Assembly: GCA_905147135.1 (NCBI GenBank)
Contig: LR990053.1
Location: forward strand, 4,848,501-4,912,500
Source: Blastobasis lacticolella
Taxonomy: Eukaryota > Arthropoda > Insecta > Lepidoptera > Blastobasidae
DNA length: 64,000 bases
Reading direction: 5' to 3'
Shown here in pieces: positions 31,001 through 42,750 of the stretch; positions within the stretch are counted from its first letter, which is position 1, and every line of letters begins with the position of its first letter. A program made the position numbers and the translations under genes. The notes under the pieces are model-generated. The model was given only the letters and a program-made list of their open reading frames with translations, made no database searches and was not told the origin of the DNA.

Positions 31001-32140
31001 GGTATATTATAACGGTATAAAAATATACTTATAACACCTAATATTAATACATAATATTTTCTGCTACTAATATATTGCTATTTCACACAACGCCAGATAA
31101 CCATAATATTATTCTTATTACCTTTTGATATTTAATATTCGATTGTTGTATTATTTAATCTGTTATGTATGCGATTAACGTTGTCGAAAGTAGCAAAACT
31201 AATGTTTTTACGTGGTAATACAAATATATTGATTATTAATGCATTTTTATGAACAAATTTGTTCCTCAAGGTACTAAATCAACTGTAAATAATAATATAA
31301 ACTGAAAAACGGCGATCGTTATACGATGGGTATAATTATATAAGGGTGTTATATTAAATATAACGTTAAAAATAACATAATATTTTATAATAGCATAACG
31401 TTGTGTTATGTTATATGAATATAACAGATCCGCGCACCTCTGCTCCATTGGTAGTCCACGATTTATTTTATAGATATTCGTGGTCTTTGTTATATTGCGC
31501 AGCCGATTACGCAGTCCACCTCTCAATATTTTGTGGCCATAAAATTATTGTAGGCAATAAATAAAATGCAGTGAGATTGTGTTTTGTAAAGCCAATGCAT
31601 TTTTCGGTATTATCTTTTAAATTTCTTGTTTTAAATGCATAGATCAGCGCAACGGCCTGATTCTGCGGTCAGATAGAATAGAGCAAAAACAAGATAATTA
31701 TAAGATGTTAAAATATACGTATTTATCATTTTGTCAGGTAAACCTATATTTTGTGTTAGATTAGTATCGCAATAAGTAATTTAAAATATTCGTTATTATA
31801 ACTTTACATTGATAGTTTTTATTTTTTATTTATATAGCTGATTGTCGTTCTTAACGGCTTTAACCCGCGCGCAGTTAGGATCTCAGTAAATAGCAGTTAG
31901 GTTCTGCGGGAACCTATTACTTTCCCGGGATAATAGTAGTGTTACTTAGCGATAATTATAAATATTTTTTTAAATCGGTATAGTACTTTTTGAGTTTATT
32001 CATTACAAGTAAAAATACAAAAAAGTCTCTTTAAAATATTAGTATAGAACAATAACCCTTTTTTTATTTTTTACTCAATGTCTAGCTATCAAATGCTCGT
32101 GTAGTGCGTATCGTCAAACTACAATATTTCCTCTGTCATT
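31001..32140. other. AT-rich stretch with many TATAAC words
   Basis: Between 31010 and 31430 the words TATAAC, GTTATA and ATAACG recur on both strands (for example GTTATATTAAATATAACGTT at 31350). I could not pair clean element ends. An 86-codon minus frame (31266-31526) has no domain. Confidence 0.35.
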
Positions 32141-32340
32141 ACCTTGTCGTCAATATCCCGGTTGCGCTCACGCGCGTGTGCTCGGGGTCCGCCTTGACCG
32201 TGGTCCAGGATTTGGCGTATCAGCGGATCGGCGCTGCGGAGCGGAGCGGTACTTTCAGTGGATCGACCGCCATCTGACCTTCGCGACCCTGTCAACAGGG
32301 GAACCTCACCAGATTGGATCATGGTTACTGGTTACACAGT
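32141..32340 (-). mobile_element. SINE-2, 3' two-thirds with a GC-rich insert
   Basis: GTCAATATCCCGGTTGCGCT, CTTGACCGTGGTCCAGGATT, CAACAGGGGAACCTCACCAG and GGATCATGGTTACTGG occur in order. Around 32225-32250 an extra CGGCGCTGCGGAGCGGAGCG is present that other copies lack. The head is missing. Confidence 0.8.
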
Positions 32341-32849
32341 CACTGGGCAAAATTTTTACTTACCGTTAGAGCGCCGGTTTATGTTCAACTAATGTACACA
32401 ACTCTAAACTAAATAAACCTAAGATGTGGATTATTTAAAATCATTGAAATTCAATTTTAGATAATTCACCCTGTTTGTTTATTTTTATAGGGGCAATTTG
32501 TTAACACTTTTGATCTAGAATTTCGTCTCCGAGTTTAAATAGTTTTTATTTTTTCCGGTCACCACCGCTTCCTCCGCCACCTTCCACCAGCCAGCAGTAA
32601 AACACAGTGGCACATTGTATTTATTTGGTTTTCAAATCCTCGCCGCCGCTTGTGTCGGCATAAATTGTCAGCCGCGACGCTTCCGACAAATTCCTTCGCC
32701 TTTTCGAGTTCTTTCGGACGCGCTTTGACGCGCTCTATTTAGTGACGCTAATGAAGTTTTGTTCGCGACTGTACTTTGGTTGTTGGCGATGTAGAATAGA
32801 ATAGCTACTACTATACTTGCCTATAGTTTTATTCATTGAGACTGTAATG
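32341..32849. other. Unassigned spacer
   Basis: A GC-richer patch at 32560-32740 (CACCACCGCTTCCTCCGCCA and neighbours) has no sustained frame. Confidence 0.3.
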
Positions 32850-32890
32850 TTATTTATTTATTGCACAATTTAACAGCACAAATAAAATAA
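32850..32890 (-). mobile_element. LINE tail trace
   Basis: TTTATTTATTGCACAATTTA resembles the reversed tail-plus-signal of the LINE stubs at 226 and 22999. Confidence 0.3.
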
Positions 32891-32907
32891 TTATAAAACA
32901 AATTAGC

Positions 32908-33072
32908 TGGCCTGCCGTGGCTTTGTTCGCGTGTTGTCCTACCCTATAAACCTTCCTCTTGAATCACTCTATCTATTATTGAAAACAGCATTTAAATCCG
33001 TTGCCTTGTTTAAAAGATATAAGTGTATGTATGTATATGCAGAGGGACAGACGGCGGGAAGCGACTTTGTTT
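32908..33072 (+). mobile_element. CTAGTGGAC repeat, copy D
   Basis: It runs from CTGGCCTGCCGTGGCTTTGT, through TATAAACCTTCCTCTTGAAT and AAATCCGTTGCCTTGTTTAA, to AGACGGCGGGAAGCGACTTT and GTTTTAA. It joins the next MITE without a gap. Confidence 0.65.
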
Positions 33073-33337
33073 TAACCCTCGACGAAACAAGAGGGGTTTT
33101 GTAAGTTCGACGTGTGTATCTGTGGCTCTGTCTATCTGTGCGTCTGTCTGTGGGATCGTAGCTCTTGAGCGGATGAACCGGAATCGGTACAAATGTAAGC
33201 GATCTCTGTTTGAAAGCCAGTTTAATCGAGATTATTCTTAGCTTTGTATCATTAAAATTGGTTCAGTAGTTTAGAAATTATTTGAATATATGTATACTTG
33301 GTCGAGGAATAACCGCCTTTTTCTGTCGGTTGGGTTA
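33073..33337. mobile_element. 265-bp MITE with TAACCC TIRs
   Basis: The left end TAACCCTCGACGAAACAAGA pairs imperfectly with the reversed right end TAACCCAACCGACAGAAAAA. The inner order is GTAAGTTCGACGTGTGTATC, GGGATCGTAGCTCTTGAGCG, TTCTTAGCTTTGTATCATTA and GGTTCAGTAGTTTAGAAATT. The element at 52480-52754 matches throughout. Repeats of CTGTCTGT/CTGTGCGT give chance frames; no transposase. Confidence 0.65.
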
Positions 33338-33375
33338 TTTAAACAAGTTCTCGCATTCTCTATGTAAGAGTACTT

Positions 33376-33625
33376 GTCAAGACTTATCAAACGAGCCCAG
33401 CTTCAAACAAATCGAGTTTACCATGCGTAGTTAAGGAATTCCTTTGGCCACCTTCCGTTTCCATCATCAGATCAGCCCGATGGTATCATAACATTGCATT
33501 GTCACCGAACTTACACGAGTATGCAAAATTTCAGCTCAATCGGAAACCGGGAAATGGGTCAAATGTAAATAGCAAGATTTTATTACTAATAAACACGGGG
33601 ACATGTGAAAGTAAATAAAAGTGTA
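33376..33625 (+). mobile_element. GGGAAGTGGGT repeat family, copy 2
   Basis: It includes GTCAAGACTTATCAAACGAG, CCATGCGTAGTTAAGGAATT, CATCATCAGATCAGCCCGAT, TGCATTGTCACCGAACTTAC, CTCAATCGGAAACCGGGAAA and a late GTGAAAGTAAATAAAAG. The same order is seen at 60452-60800. Confidence 0.55.
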
Positions 33626-33799
33626 GCAGTAGCCTAAACATTAGCATTTTGTAATGTTTGCCAAAGCATAAAAAGAATTAACTACTCCAATAGCAAATAC
33701 TGGATGGATATTGGGTAAATAGAACTACTGAAAGTGATATTTGCTTTCTGTCTGGATTTCTAAATGTTTGCTAATGTAAGGCGTACAGTAATTTATTTA
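33626..33799. other. Unassigned spacer
   Basis: Nothing recognised. Confidence 0.3.
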
Positions 33800-34036
33800 A
33801 ATCATAACAGCCTAACAGTCCACTACAGGACTTACGGCCACTCCCACGGAAGGGGAAGCTTGGCAGGCGGGATGGAGATCCCAGTGTTATAAATATAACA
33901 ATGGAAAACTCTGTTCCACATTTGGCAGCCTACGGAGACTCTAGATCTTTTGCCTCGAAAACATTATTCGCTTTTTACATCACCCACGAGTGTAAGGGGT
34001 TGGTATTATTCTACTCTGCCGGACACAACACGGACA
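33800..34036 (-). mobile_element. SINE-3 copy
   Basis: From the RTE-like tail (reverse of CAGTCCACTACAGGACTTAC) it runs through GAGATCCCAGTGTTATAAAT, TAACAATGGAAAACTCTGTT, GATCTTTTGCCTCGAAAACA and GAGTGTAAGGGGTTGGTATT to CTCTGCCGGACACAACACGG. It is almost full length with a short deletion after AAGGGGAAGC. Confidence 0.8.
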
Positions 34037-34739
34037 ATTTGTTTAAATACTTAATACAATATAATAGTATCTTGTATTTATTAAGTACCCTATAAAACAC
34101 CTTGACCACAGACAATAAACAGGTTTATTCTACACTGGTCCAGCGCGTGCCCACTCGGCATCATCTCAGTGAGGGAGATTAAATTATCTACCTACATTAA
34201 AGGGTTGTTTGGACTTTGGGCACGGTCAAACACAAAGTAGCACGTGGCTGCATATTAAAGTGTGAAGTTGGATATGGATGCAAGTATTTATTATAATCTT
34301 GTTTTGGTGGTTTTGGATTATGGTGAATGGTACGCAAGAGCACAACTGAAACATTAACGCCAACATGTTTTCTTTTTCTATATGATTTATATTTGGTTTT
34401 GGGAAGAAGAATACGCACTAAAAGAAAACGTATGTAGGTAACTCTCTAGTCTGTTTAAACAAATACAGTACTCATATTCAAGACTCGACCAAGACCTTGA
34501 CAATGCAGAAATAAAACGAGTCGTTTATTTTCCTTTATGCACAATACTGGCAGTTTATATTCAAAATCAACCTAAAACCGGAAGGTCAAGCTGCATACAA
34601 AAGATTAATGACCAAACAAGTGTCCTACGAAATGAGCTCGGTTCTCAAGGCATACGTACCCTGCACACTGCAACTAGCCTATTCATCAATATTCAAGAAA
34701 TTCCACTTTCCTAACTAGTCCAACTATTCACGTACGCGC
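34037..34739. other. No gene seen; unassigned spacer
   Basis: A 73-codon minus frame (34197-34418) lacks any domain. Nothing else was recognised. Confidence 0.35.
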
Positions 34740-34880
34740 ATAAATCGTGACAAAGATCCGCGCGGCCATTATCCGCGAATTCGCACAAAGGCGCGGGATC
34801 GAACCCGGCACATTAATTATAAATTCTGTGCGCGGACTTATGATCTACCGCGCATTGTCCGGCAAAGGTCACCGCTTGAC
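34740..34880 (-). repeat. tRNA-like B-box sequence, possible SINE head
   Basis: Reversed, the stretch contains GTGCCGGGTTCGATCCCGCG, a good B box. An A-box-like word lies upstream around GCGGTAGATCATAAG. The body does not match SINE-1 or SINE-2. The arms do not fold into a proper tRNA cloverleaf that I can see, so a functional tRNA is unlikely. Confidence 0.35.
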
Positions 34881-35686
34881 CCGTGAGAACTGGCCACTCG
34901 GACACGAAAAAAGAAACTCCAAAATGATTCGATATTCAAAATTGCGCGACCCTAAAATTTGAATATAGGGTTCTAAGATTCGAAATACACATGGGTCCGT
35001 TAAAGAAAACAGTGCATTGTGCAGTCCGGGCCGGCTTTTGTGTTCCCGTAATTTATTCTGTCGCATGGACGGCGGCCTGCGCGCAGTGTCATCGTATTAT
35101 TATTCAAATACGGCGCAGGTGCTGTGTGTGGACACAAACATAACTGACCTTCGGTTTTGATTTAATCGCACTGGCCACATAGTGTGTAATTATTTTTCTT
35201 TTTTTCGGTGCGAGCATCGTGGAGAGTTAGTTTTTCAAAATTAGAGCGTCGAACATTCATTTAAGAGTCTTGTATACGTACTCCCAGCGGTTCGCATGAA
35301 AACACAATTTTTCACCAACAAAATCGGTAGCGAAACTGGCTCATAAAAATTCCGCCCTCTGCGGTCACGGCGTTTCCCCAAAAAAGGGAATTTCTCCGAT
35401 AAAGAGAGGCCATCAATCAATATGGCGGATTACCAGTATAACGGGGGTGGTCAGTTTAATCACTGCCCGCACCCTTGAGGAAAGGGGATCAGATAGCCAT
35501 TGAATATTATTATGTTTAACCACTTCCTTCCTTCCTTTTTTATTTCTTTTTTTTTGCCTACAAAGAAAGGCATGGCTTCGAAGAAAGAATATTGTGGTAA
35601 GTCGAATTCGTTTTACAATTATATCGTGGCATAGTAAAGAAATTAAAAGTAGGAAGGTACTTAGAAATGGATTTGGTACAAATTAG
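34881..35686. other. No gene seen; unassigned spacer
   Basis: Mixed-composition DNA with no shared repeat. Confidence 0.35.
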
Positions 35687-36121
35687 TAGAGATGCCACGA
35701 ATAGTGATTTGGCCGAATACCGAATACCAAATTTTCAGCCAAGCTCTAGGCTGAAGTGCCGAATAATCAACGGCGGAATGTTCGGCTTAAAGAATTACAT
35801 TTCGCGGCAAGGATTGCCAGATCAATTGAATATAATACCGAACATCTATCATCTCCCTGTGGCAGTTGTAGTACTGTGGACTATTAATAGTATATTTTCA
35901 GAAAAAGCTGTTAAATTAGCTGTTACATATTTAATTTTGATTCAAATATTCAAAATTAGTTTATACCATCGAATGTCTGATTGGTGATTTAAATAACTAC
36001 AGCTTTGAATAATATGCGTTCTTTTTATCTCATGATTTGTATTTCGTATTCGGTCGAATAATCCGCAATATTCGGCCGAATATCGAATATTAGTAGTGGC
36101 CGAATATTCGTGGCATCTCTA
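35687..36121. mobile_element. 435-bp TIR element (hAT-like), full copy
   Basis: The left end is TAGAGATGCCACGAATAGTG. The right end, reversed, is TAGAGATGCCACGAATATTC. The first 17 bases are identical, and GGCC/CGAATA words follow on both sides. Many GAATATTCGGC words mark the right part. A one-ended copy is at 975-1105. Eight-base flanks (CAAATTAG and CAACGGCA) are not a clean duplication. The overlapping 106-codon frame at 35667-35987 starts in the flank and is not a transposase. Confidence 0.75.
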
Positions 36122-37228
36122 CAACGGCATTAACGGTAGATCCTAACGTCTTACCGATCAATATAAGCCCCATATTTTTATTAATTTTTTTTGCGATTTA
36201 CTTTTAGTTAGAACAAAGTAGAACTGACAAACTGAACTATTGGTTTAAGCCAAGAAAGCCAAGGTTACACGATGAAAACAAGGTTATTCAAGTCTTTAAT
36301 TATTCACTCTACAAGCTCTACTTAAAAATATGTTAACCCTGTCACTATCTATGGGTAATTTTAATACCCAACTGCAATTCTCAAAACAAACTTTCCCAAC
36401 CGCCAACGGTGTTAACCTAAGGATTTGTGCGCCGCATGGCTCTAGATCTGCGCCGGAGTCGAGATCGTGTGATAAAATTTTACGAGTGGAAGTGTAAGGG
36501 TGGAAATCATTCAAAGACGACGCGTTTCCACTGCTACCAGCGGTACGGATTACCTAGTAACTTATATATAGTCAGGTATGCTCATTTTTGACCGCATCGA
36601 CGCTTCCCATCAGGGAGATGTGGTGAAATGCAAGCTCATAGAAATATTTCTCTTATTCGCTGTAAGTATTTTTAGTTGCTATTTCTGATATTTTAACAAT
36701 ATATGTAGGTAAGTCTAATAAGATTTTGTCTAATAAATTCACAATATTGGGCCAAAAGGTAAAATTAAATTTGCATTTTAACACAATAATAAACAACGTT
36801 AAGAATTCAATTATACCTACATTTTGTATTTTTATGTTAGGTAGACTAAATTTTCCAATAGTATAACACAATTTTTATTTCACCATCTACCATAAAACTT
36901 TACTCAATTCAACATGGTCACTTCCCAAAGCCGCTTACGGGTCCAATGGTGCCGCGCACCGACTTGCGAATCGGGCGAGCAAAGGGTTACCGAGTTATCC
37001 CTTAAGCCCGCGCTATCTCGGGTAAAATATGCCCGGGGCTCAGACTAACCCTGGCTTTATGGTGATTTTTGCCATCGGTCCCCATGAACACACATTTCTA
37101 TGCCGTATACCTATCTTATGATGTCATTAAGATAGTTTTAAAACTGCCATCGTATGTGATACGAGGTTATTGGGATGGCTTCTGAATTAAAGTTTTTTAA
37201 AAGTATCATTTTTTTAATCACCTGTTTA
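36122..37228. other. No gene seen; unassigned spacer
   Basis: Two 72-codon minus frames (36296-36514 and 36653-36871) show no domain. A GC-richer patch at 36930-37060 (CCGCGCACCGACTTGCGAAT and neighbours) has no long frame. Confidence 0.35.
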
Positions 37229-37262
37229 GTATCTAGCATTGTTCAAGAACAATGCTAGATAC
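37229..37262. repeat. Perfect 16-bp inverted repeat with 2-bp spacer
   Basis: GTATCTAGCATTGTTC, then AA, then GAACAATGCTAGATAC. The stem has no mismatch. The two-base loop is too tight for a microRNA precursor. It may be the collapsed ends of a MITE or a cruciform-prone site. Confidence 0.9.
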
Positions 37263-37354
37263 AAAACAATTACAAGTACAACAAATACAAGTATTTAGAA
37301 TTTATTAGTTGGAATTTTAACAAGTTTATACTTTATTAAGTTTATGTATTTTAT

Positions 37355-37376
37355 GTTCGTTTATACGAACATACAT
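37355..37376. repeat. Short hairpin
   Basis: TATGTTCGT pairs perfectly with ACGAACATA across a TTAT loop, about 100 bp after the palindrome at 37229. Confidence 0.6.
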
Positions 37377-37614
37377 TTTTATAGAACTCCGTTCAGTATT
37401 GATCAATTAATCTGAAGGCGACTCTACAACGACTGCCTTTCGCTTTTCGCAGTTAACCGTAGCATTTTATAAACCTTGGATAACCGCAAAAATGCATAAT
37501 TGTTTATTTTAAACCTTTATTTACCTCTAATGCTAGGGCTTTCTTTCAACTGGATCGCATTATCATCAACAAAAATCTTACCGTATCTATCTAACTAGAC
37601 GGATACCTCACACC

Positions 37615-37862
37615 TTTTTTTTTGACTATCCAGGCATTTGACTGCAATCTCACCTGGTGGTAAGTGACGATAGGGCCGAAGATGGAGCATACATGTCTAA
37701 GAACAGCTTATTCACTATAGCCTTGAAAGAGATATAGCCATATTATAATGATCAGAAAACACACTCGCAGGCAACGTATTCCATTCCTTAACCGTTTGTA
37801 TTACAAAGGGTGAGGTGAGTCCTTCGACCTAAATATAGTTTCCCGACCTTACCTTGGTACTT
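37615..37862 (-). mobile_element. LINE 3'-end stub with poly(T) start
   Basis: A T run at 37615-37623 (a reversed poly(A)) leads into CATTTGACTGCAATCTCACC, GGTAAGTGACGATAGGGCCG, AGATGGAGCATACATGTCTA and GCAACGTATTCCATTCCTTA. A second copy is at 42751-42940. It is non-coding and 5'-truncated. Confidence 0.65.
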
Positions 37863-38050
37863 CACATAGATTTACAGATATCGGCGGTAAATAAAGCATA
37901 TCGGCTAGTTCGCCTTTGTAGTAGAGCATTGTCTTTGTAGCACGCGTGGAGTAAACACGACGCCAAAACTAGCCAATGTGCGCTATTTAACGCTCTGTAC
38001 TTACTGCTAGGAGCGTCGGTGGTGATTTTGATAAAACAGATGATGATAAT

Positions 38051-38400
38051 GTAGAGCGTCGGTAGCCGAGCGGTTGAGCATCCAACTCGTAAGCGAGAGG
38101 TACCAGGTTCGAATCCCACCGCGGCCATGTACCAATGACTCTTTTCTGAGTTATGTACATTAGTTGAATACTAACCGATGCTCTTACGGTGAGGAAAAAC
38201 GTGATGAATCCTGCACATTCAGGCGACTGAATGTGTAACCATGATCAAATCTGGTCAGGTTCCCCCGGTAGCAGGGTCGTGGAGGTCAGATGGCAGTCGC
38301 TACACTGTAAGTACCTGATCTGCCAAATCCTGGCTCATGGTCAAGGCGGATCCCGAGCCCTTGTGCGCGAGAGCACAACCGGGACATTAACGCCAAGATG
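38051..38400 (+). mobile_element. SINE-2, full-length reference copy with tRNA-like head
   Basis: The head has an A box TAGCCGAGCGG at 38063-38073 and a B box GGTTCGAATCC at 38106-38116, about 32 bases apart. CTCGTAA in the would-be anticodon loop suggests a threonine-type (CGT) tRNA ancestor, but this is uncertain. The body runs ATGTACCAATGACTCTTTTC, GTGAGGAAAAACGTGATGAA, GCGACTGAATGTGTAACCAT, GGTCAGATGGCAGTCGCTAC and GAGAGCACAACCGGGACATT. The tail is GATGATTATT. The head read in reverse gives the peptide string VGFEPGTSRLRVGCSTARLP, a hallmark of tRNA-like SINE heads rather than a gene. Most partial copies in the window are in the opposite orientation. Confidence 0.88.
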
Positions 38401-40730
38401 ATTATTTTATCGACTTTCTACAGTTTACGTAGAACCACCAATATAATTTACGCAGAAAGTTGTTCCGCCATAAAAAGATGCGGGGCGCACATCCATGTCC
38501 CCTGTAAGGGAAGCCTTACTGGACATTTTATATCGATCATTTCCGACTACCGTTCGTGGAAACCGCTTCGTGCACCTAGTAATCTTTTTGAAGTGTCTCA
38601 AGTTCACGTTTCTCTTAAGATTGTCTCAAGTTCGTAAGAGTAGTAGTTAGTAGTCTTTGAATTTTTTACGGTTTTCATAGTGGATAAATGTGTGTAGTTC
38701 TTTATTAGGAGGGTTAATGAGGAAAACAAATTTATATGGTGCATTGCCCCGAGTCACCTTATCTTTTTCAACTCTGATACTCAAATATTATTTTCATTTG
38801 CCAGTTTCATTTAAGTTATATAGGTACGTAAGTGCTTTCAAACTATTAAGTTTTTTATGTATGAGTTTTGGTTGCCTAAAAATGGAATGTTACAATATAT
38901 TCTCGTCGCCATATCATAAAAAAAAATCCAAATCCAACTCAAAAGCTGTCTCCACCCCGCCACACCAAATCGAGAGACCAGCGTCCAAGAAATTTTACAG
39001 CAAATTTTTATTTATAGCAAAATTATACGGACTCCGTGAGAATCCGGAACTCGACCGCATAGGGTAACGTGGGGTAAAGTACAACTACAGAAACCCCGGG
39101 TAAAATATACCCAGTATAACCTAGTGGACAGGATTATAGCTTAGGGAGATTATTTCTGTACACTTTATGGATTTGAATCGAATCCCTATGGGCAGTGTTG
39201 GTATTGGAGATTTTATCTTTATATTAAGATGTTGGATGATTTCGTTAGGGGAACGGTTTTGTGGGTTCTAGCGCGATTGTTTTCGGTACCGAATTTAACT
39301 GTGGAGTTTATTTGCAGTATTACTTGATAAAAGTATTATTAGGTTACAGTACCTACTCCTTATTGATAATAACTAATGATAGGTACATAATTTTGAACGA
39401 CGTCACGAACTTTTCTAGTTAAAAAAAATAGGCAAACAACAACATAATGAATGTATAAGTAGTTATATGGTATCCTACTGAAAGTAAAGATGTATGTACA
39501 ATGTCCGGGATCCTCTTTGTAAATATTAATCTCGTAAATTTTGTGTCAATAGCCCTCCCCGCCCGCGTGATGGATAGGGGTACCTTATTGACGTAATATT
39601 TGCTAAAATACCCTCATTTTATTAAAGGTTAATGTATTCATGGGTTTTTGGGAATGCTAGTGGGTGATGCTATTCTTTAAGAATGTCGTGGAGAACGTGG
39701 AAATATTTTTTATAAAGTTATGAAAAAAAATATACAAAACGGAATTCTTTTGGTTCAATCGCGTTTAAAAGCAACTTTTAACCATAGAAATTGAGATACT
39801 GAAGAGTTTCGATACCTATGATTTTCTTTTACTAAATCTTTATGCACTAAATGTTGAAAGTTTTGCATTTAAAATGTCTGGGCATCACGTGGTTATAGTT
39901 TTCTTATATTGAAAATAAAAATAGATACCGAGTTTTTAAAATACTTTATTTAAAAAAAAAAGAAAAAGATTACAAAAAAGCAAAGTAAACATTCCAATGG
40001 GGTGTTAAACGGTAAAAAAAATGTATTCTCAGCCACTCACGCTGAGTGTTAAGCAAATTTGCCTTTTTTTCGAAGGTAAAAAAAGCTGACCACTAACAAG
40101 CTCTACTTATTTGAATAAGAAAAAAAAAGTCTCACGCCCAGAGAATAATCAGAACAGCGTGTTTTTGCCGGACACTTTTTAGGGGATGCGTATATATAAT
40201 TTGTTTGTGTGCCGCCGCGGAATATTGTGGAAGAAGTTTGTTTCATGAAACCAAGATATTGTTGCGTATTTTCTTGTTAGTAGGGGAAATAGTTCATTAT
40301 ATTTCTTGTTTTTTTATAATAAAGAATTACCTACACTATTGCTCGCATTTTAAATTTTTTAACAAAATATACTAAAATTGTTTCTTTCTCTTCATTACTC
40401 TGAATTGGATGCAGCAGTTTAGCTATGTAAATCTTTTGCAAAATGTAACAAGCACCTATTCAAATAGTAAATAAGTCATTAATTTGATACTCGTAATGTT
40501 AATTCTGCTTATAGCTAAAATAACATGTCACATCAATAGATATCATTCTGTTTAATTAAAATTTAGGCAAGAAATTATTTTTATGTGAATAAAAAAATGT
40601 TTTGAAAAACATGCCATAGCAATAAAGACACAGACGACCAAGCTGCAGCGCTGCCCTTTGTCCACACGGCACCCTAAAACTGTTCTATATTCTGCGTACA
40701 AAATATAATTGCACCGGCCCCCAAGTCGCA
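38401..40730. other. No gene seen; unassigned, partly A-rich stretch
   Basis: A 125-codon plus frame (38690-39067) has no domain and ends in a low-complexity lysine-rich segment. Long A runs near 39955 and 40125 are non-coding. No shared repeat was recognised. Confidence 0.35.
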
Positions 40731-42590
40731 TTCAAAGATTAGGGAACGGCCGTGTAAAGAAAAAAAGAAGAAAAAGATGACGTTCTATATTCAAAACACA
40801 CGTCACTTTCTGTCCAGATTTATCGCGTCGCGAATCGATATGTCCATTGTCGCGATTTCTTAACAAAACAGCATTTGCAGCCGCTGTAGCTTTTATTTGT
40901 TCAATGATAGAGTCCACTTTGCGTTGCAAATATAAAGTTGTTCAAGTCCAGTTATCCCTTATTAGTCATACCGTGAACGCGGTGACATTTCCCATGACGA
41001 CTGAATTACGCATTTTCGAATTAATTTTTACGATTCTGGACACATCTCATTGTAGAATGTCAGATGTTTACGGAGCCGAAGTAGATTAAACTCATGGGCC
41101 AGTGGAGACGACAAATTTTGCATAGTGTAAGTTATGGGTGACATTCAGCTTGAATAACAGCGCTGAATTAAAAAAAAACTGGAGAATGTAAACCCTCGAA
41201 GCTCCCTAAAAGCCGTGGGTACAAAAGACCCGGGGCTAATAATCCCGTTGATGCGGCCTCTGATTACTGCGAGCAACAAAAGTCTAGATGTTGCCGATAA
41301 CCCGCCAGTAGCGGGTACATTACACCCCCGGGCGAATCAGGGTTGTACATTTAAAAAGTAATCGAAATGTAGGTGTTTATTTATTTGACCAGAATGGAAA
41401 TAGTTTTGCAATTTGATTGAATAATTGAATAAATAAATAAATACTTTCATTAAATTTCTAAAGCAAAGAATTCTAATTACCTTATTTATTTAACTAAAGT
41501 CTAAACAATAAACTATAAATGAGTGAATGCAATTTGAATTTGAATTTACTGCAGACAAATAACAACAATAGTAAGTTTATAAATATTCCAAAACATTATA
41601 ATGCCATAATGTTTAATAAATTTAAAATTAAGTTCTATTGACTATTACTTAATCATCGTGTTGTTCTATTTGAAAAGCCTGGAAAAAATCACGACTTTCC
41701 ATAGTTTTACTGTTTTACTTAAAATTAATCAGTTTAGTCAGTGTTTTACGAATAAACTGTAACAATATATTAAGTTAGAGTAAATAACATGCAAAACTGA
41801 TATAGTTTAATAAATTTATTTCTACCAACCCTATTATTCACCACAAAAGGTGAACCGCAACCCACGCAATGAGTGACATAATAACAGACGAACCGATCGT
41901 TGATAAGCTATTAATTTGGCTCAAGTATCCTATTTTATGCATGACAATTACTGCTAACATGCATACCCAATTCCACTCTCGTAAATCTATTATCATCTCT
42001 ATATGTATTTGCATAAGGGTAAATATTACCCATCAAAGCTTTTGAGGTTAGATTTTATATCGTTGCGTATAGTATAACTTATTGCATTGATATGGATATC
42101 TATTGTATTATCACAAAAGCCATATTGTTTTCCTTCGGTTTGTGGCCGCCAAAAGTGAATGTAGGGGTACCCTCTTTTGGATTTCAATATGCATCAGTTG
42201 AGGGCCAGTGATTGATTAGTATGCTAATTTTGGAGTTGTGTTTCCTTTTATATTTAAGATGAATATTTTGTTTTTAGGGTTTTGGTATGGTATTTTCTTG
42301 TATTTTTATTTAGTTATGTTACATACTTCGTTTGGTACAGTACGAACGTAATATGTTTGCTTGTTATAAGACATGTGTAATTATAACCTCACCGGCGTGA
42401 ATGTATGAGAAAATACACCTAGTAATGAGGATGAGGCAAAAGAGGTGAATACCAGGTTTAATTGTAATTCTAATTAATTGAATTTTTGTAATTTTATTTT
42501 ACGTACATGCTACATTCATGTGCCAACCGGCGCAACATAGAGGAATTTGAATAATTTAATAACAGCTGTGTATATTACCTATGTTGATGA
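40731..42590. other. No gene seen; unassigned stretch
   Basis: Overlapping frames at 40732-41089 have no domain. A GC-richer patch at 41190-41340 has no sustained frame. GAATAAATAAATAAATACTT near 41430 resembles a retroposon tail. Confidence 0.35.
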
Positions 42591-42620
42591 ATAAATGAAA
42601 TTGAAATTGAATTGAAATTG
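42591..42620. repeat. Short AAATTG-type simple repeat, likely retroposon tail
   Basis: AATAAATGAAATTGAAATTG and then AATTGAAATTGA follow a 3'-end-like AT stretch. This is typical of the tail of a truncated retroposon. Confidence 0.45.
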
Positions 42621-42750
42621 ACCTATCGTGTACCTCATCGGGTAGTAGTTGGTGTTTACACAGATGGATGCTGGGCTTCGAACATGGCTTCGTCTAAGCT
42701 CTGCATATGTGGGATGTGAGGGTAGGATTAATTTGACTAAAAATTAACTA

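Noticed and set aside
31001..31530. AT-rich TIR element based on TATAAC words
   Set aside because: The words recur on both strands, but I could not find two outer ends that pair.
33010..33241. Frames with repeated CVSVAL / SICASV residues
   Set aside because: They arise from CTGTGTATCTGTGG-like repeats in the TAACCC MITE.
37229..37262. MicroRNA precursor
   Set aside because: The stem is perfect but only 16 bp with a two-base loop, unlike animal precursors.
38051..38125. Functional tRNA gene
   Set aside because: A and B boxes are present, but the sequence continues directly into a SINE body shared with nine other loci, and the acceptor stem does not pair well.
37862..38128. 88-codon minus frame beginning MAAVGFEPGTSRL as a gene
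   Set aside because: The GFEPGTSRL string is the reverse reading of a tRNA-like SINE head, a common false gene.
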